From assembly GCF_000750955.1 (NCBI RefSeq), contig NZ_CCEJ010000012.1, forward strand, positions 33,317-97,316: a DNA stretch of 64,000 bases. Direction: 5' to 3'. Shown here in pieces: positions 63,288 through 64,000 of this stretch. The notes beneath the pieces were generated by a model that was not told the DNA's origin, did not search any database, and saw only the letters and a list, made by a program, of their open reading frames with translations. The position numbers and the translations under genes were made by a program. Origin of the DNA: Criblamydia sequanensis CRIB-18. GTDB lineage: Bacteria > Chlamydiota > Chlamydiia > Chlamydiales > Criblamydiaceae. Each line of letters opens with the position of its first letter. Position 1 is the stretch's first letter.

Positions 63288-63963
63288 AGGCATCCTTTTA
63301 ATTAACAAGCCAAAAGGAAAAACTTCTTTTAGCCTTATCGGAGCCTTAAGAAGAATTCTTTCGGTTAAGAAAATAGGCCATGCCGGCACGTTAGACCCTT
63401 TTGCAACAGGCGTTATGGTTTTACTTATCGGGAGAGCTTTTACCAAGCTTTCCCATTCTTTTCTCTCCTCTGATAAAGAGTACTTAGCTCACGTCGTACT
63501 TGGAAAAGCTACCGACAGCTATGATATAGACGGCGAAATCACAAATGAAAGCTCTCTTATTCCAACTAGGCAGGAAATCGAAGCCATTGTCTCCAAGTAT
63601 CAAGGAGAAATGATGCAAGTCCCACCTATGTTTTCAGCCAAAAAGATCAAGGGTAAAAAGCTCTATGAGCTTGCAAGAGCTGGCAAGACTATCGAAAGAC
63701 AGCCCGTATCCGTTTTTATAAAAACAGAGCTTATTAGCTACAACTACCCTGAGCTTCACTTGCGGATCGAATGCAGTAAAGGCACCTATATCCGCTCTAT
63801 CGCTCATGATATGGGTCAAGACCTTGGCAGCTATGCTTTTTTAAATGCCTTGCACCGCACGAGATCCGGCTCTTTTAATATCATCGACTGCCTAGACGGA
63901 TCCCTGCTATTCGATGCCGCCGACCCCGAAAAGATCAAACAAAAAATCCGCGTACAATGCTAA
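63268..63963 (+). CDS. truB: tRNA pseudouridine-55 synthase
   Basis: 231 residues from the ATG at 63268 (MIEKSPEGILLINKPKGKTSF). It makes pseudouridine 55 in the T-loop of tRNAs. This start is chosen because AAAGGA at 63252-63257 lies 10 bases upstream; the ATG at 63259 is too close to that site and the one at 63229 lies within rbfA. Motifs: 'KIGHAGTLDPFATGVMVL' with the catalytic Asp, 'LGKATDSYDIDGEI', 'QVPPMFSAKKIKGKKLYELAR' and 'CSKGTYIRSIAHDMG'. The C-terminal extension (PUA-like) of some TruB proteins is short here. Confidence 0.95.
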   Translation: MIEKSPEGILLINKPKGKTSFSLIGALRRILSVKKIGHAGTLDPFATGVMVLLIGRAFTKLSHSFLSSDKEYLAHVVLGKATDSYDIDGEITNESSLIPTRQEIEAIVSKYQGEMMQVPPMFSAKKIKGKKLYELARAGKTIERQPVSVFIKTELISYNYPELHLRIECSKGTYIRSIAHDMGQDLGSYAFLNALHRTRSGSFNIIDCLDGSLLFDAADPEKIKQKIRVQC

Positions 63964-64000
63964 TTTTCTGTCTTTACTCTAAATGCAACTTTCCTTTTAT

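Noticed and set aside
1..64000. tRNA genes in the intergenic gaps
   Set aside because: I looked for the T-loop GGTTCGAATCC pattern with a matching acceptor stem in every gap and found none; GTTCGA occurrences are inside coding genes. A dedicated tRNA scan could still find an unusual one.

Overview
The window is an AT-rich bacterial chromosome segment that reads as a member of the Chlamydiota outside the family Chlamydiaceae (an amoeba- or arthropod-associated 'environmental' chlamydia). The main reasons are gene order and family content: rpsA-nusA-infB-rbfA-truB, miaA next to an RsbV-type STAS protein, mraY-murD-LysM protein-ftsW, murG-murC-ftsQ, a chlamydial-type NlpC/P60 endopeptidase, and a methionine aminopeptidase with an N-terminal SEC-C zinc motif. 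Differences from Chlamydia (MurC and Ddl are separate proteins, MetRS has a C-terminal tRNA-binding domain, IS982 debris is present, and there are large eukaryote-like effector candidates) argue against a Chlamydiaceae genome. The assignment rests on remembered synteny, not on a database search.

Layout. 1-4.5 kb: a hypothetical protein cut by the window edge, an exported methyltransferase-like protein, a coiled-coil hypothetical, surE and a small lipoprotein. 4.6-10.8 kb (minus strand): rpmB, metG, a membrane protein, an omega-like subunit, gmk, yicC and an SH3-NlpC/P60 endopeptidase. 11-14.1 kb: a 1049-residue orphan protein ending at a strong two-way terminator shared with leuS. 17-21.2 kb: rnr, a 3-methyladenine DNA glycosylase and two tandem DUF502 membrane proteins. 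21.4-24.3 kb: FMN reductase, miaA, STAS protein, ssb. 24.6-43.1 kb: a long, mostly minus-strand peptidoglycan and division region (ddl, membrane-anchored murF, alpha/beta hydrolase, khpA, cutA, a decayed IS982, ftsQ, murC, murG, then pgi, map and a frameshifted coiled-coil gene, then ftsW, LysM protein, murD, mraY). 43.4-52.5 kb: a BrnQ transporter followed by two giant paralogues that each end in a ubiquitin-specific protease (USP) domain. 52.5-56.3 kb: a 680-residue orphan, a short aspartate kinase and a QueD/PTPS protein. 56.6-64 kb: the rpsA / nusA-infB-rbfA-truB translation and transcription cluster.

The most interesting part is 44.6-52.5 kb. Two adjacent proteins of 1254 and 1276 residues each carry two copies of an unrecognised module of about 310-330 residues, a linker, and a C-terminal USP-type cysteine protease domain with the whole catalytic set visible (Cys/His/Asn and Cys/His/Asp, the oxyanion-hole Asn, and the 'L-x-L-K-R' box). 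Bacteria have no ubiquitin system of their own, so these are most simply read as deubiquitinases delivered into a eukaryotic host cell. The repeated module has no family name I can give and is the best candidate for something undescribed here. No tRNA, rRNA or CRISPR array was found.
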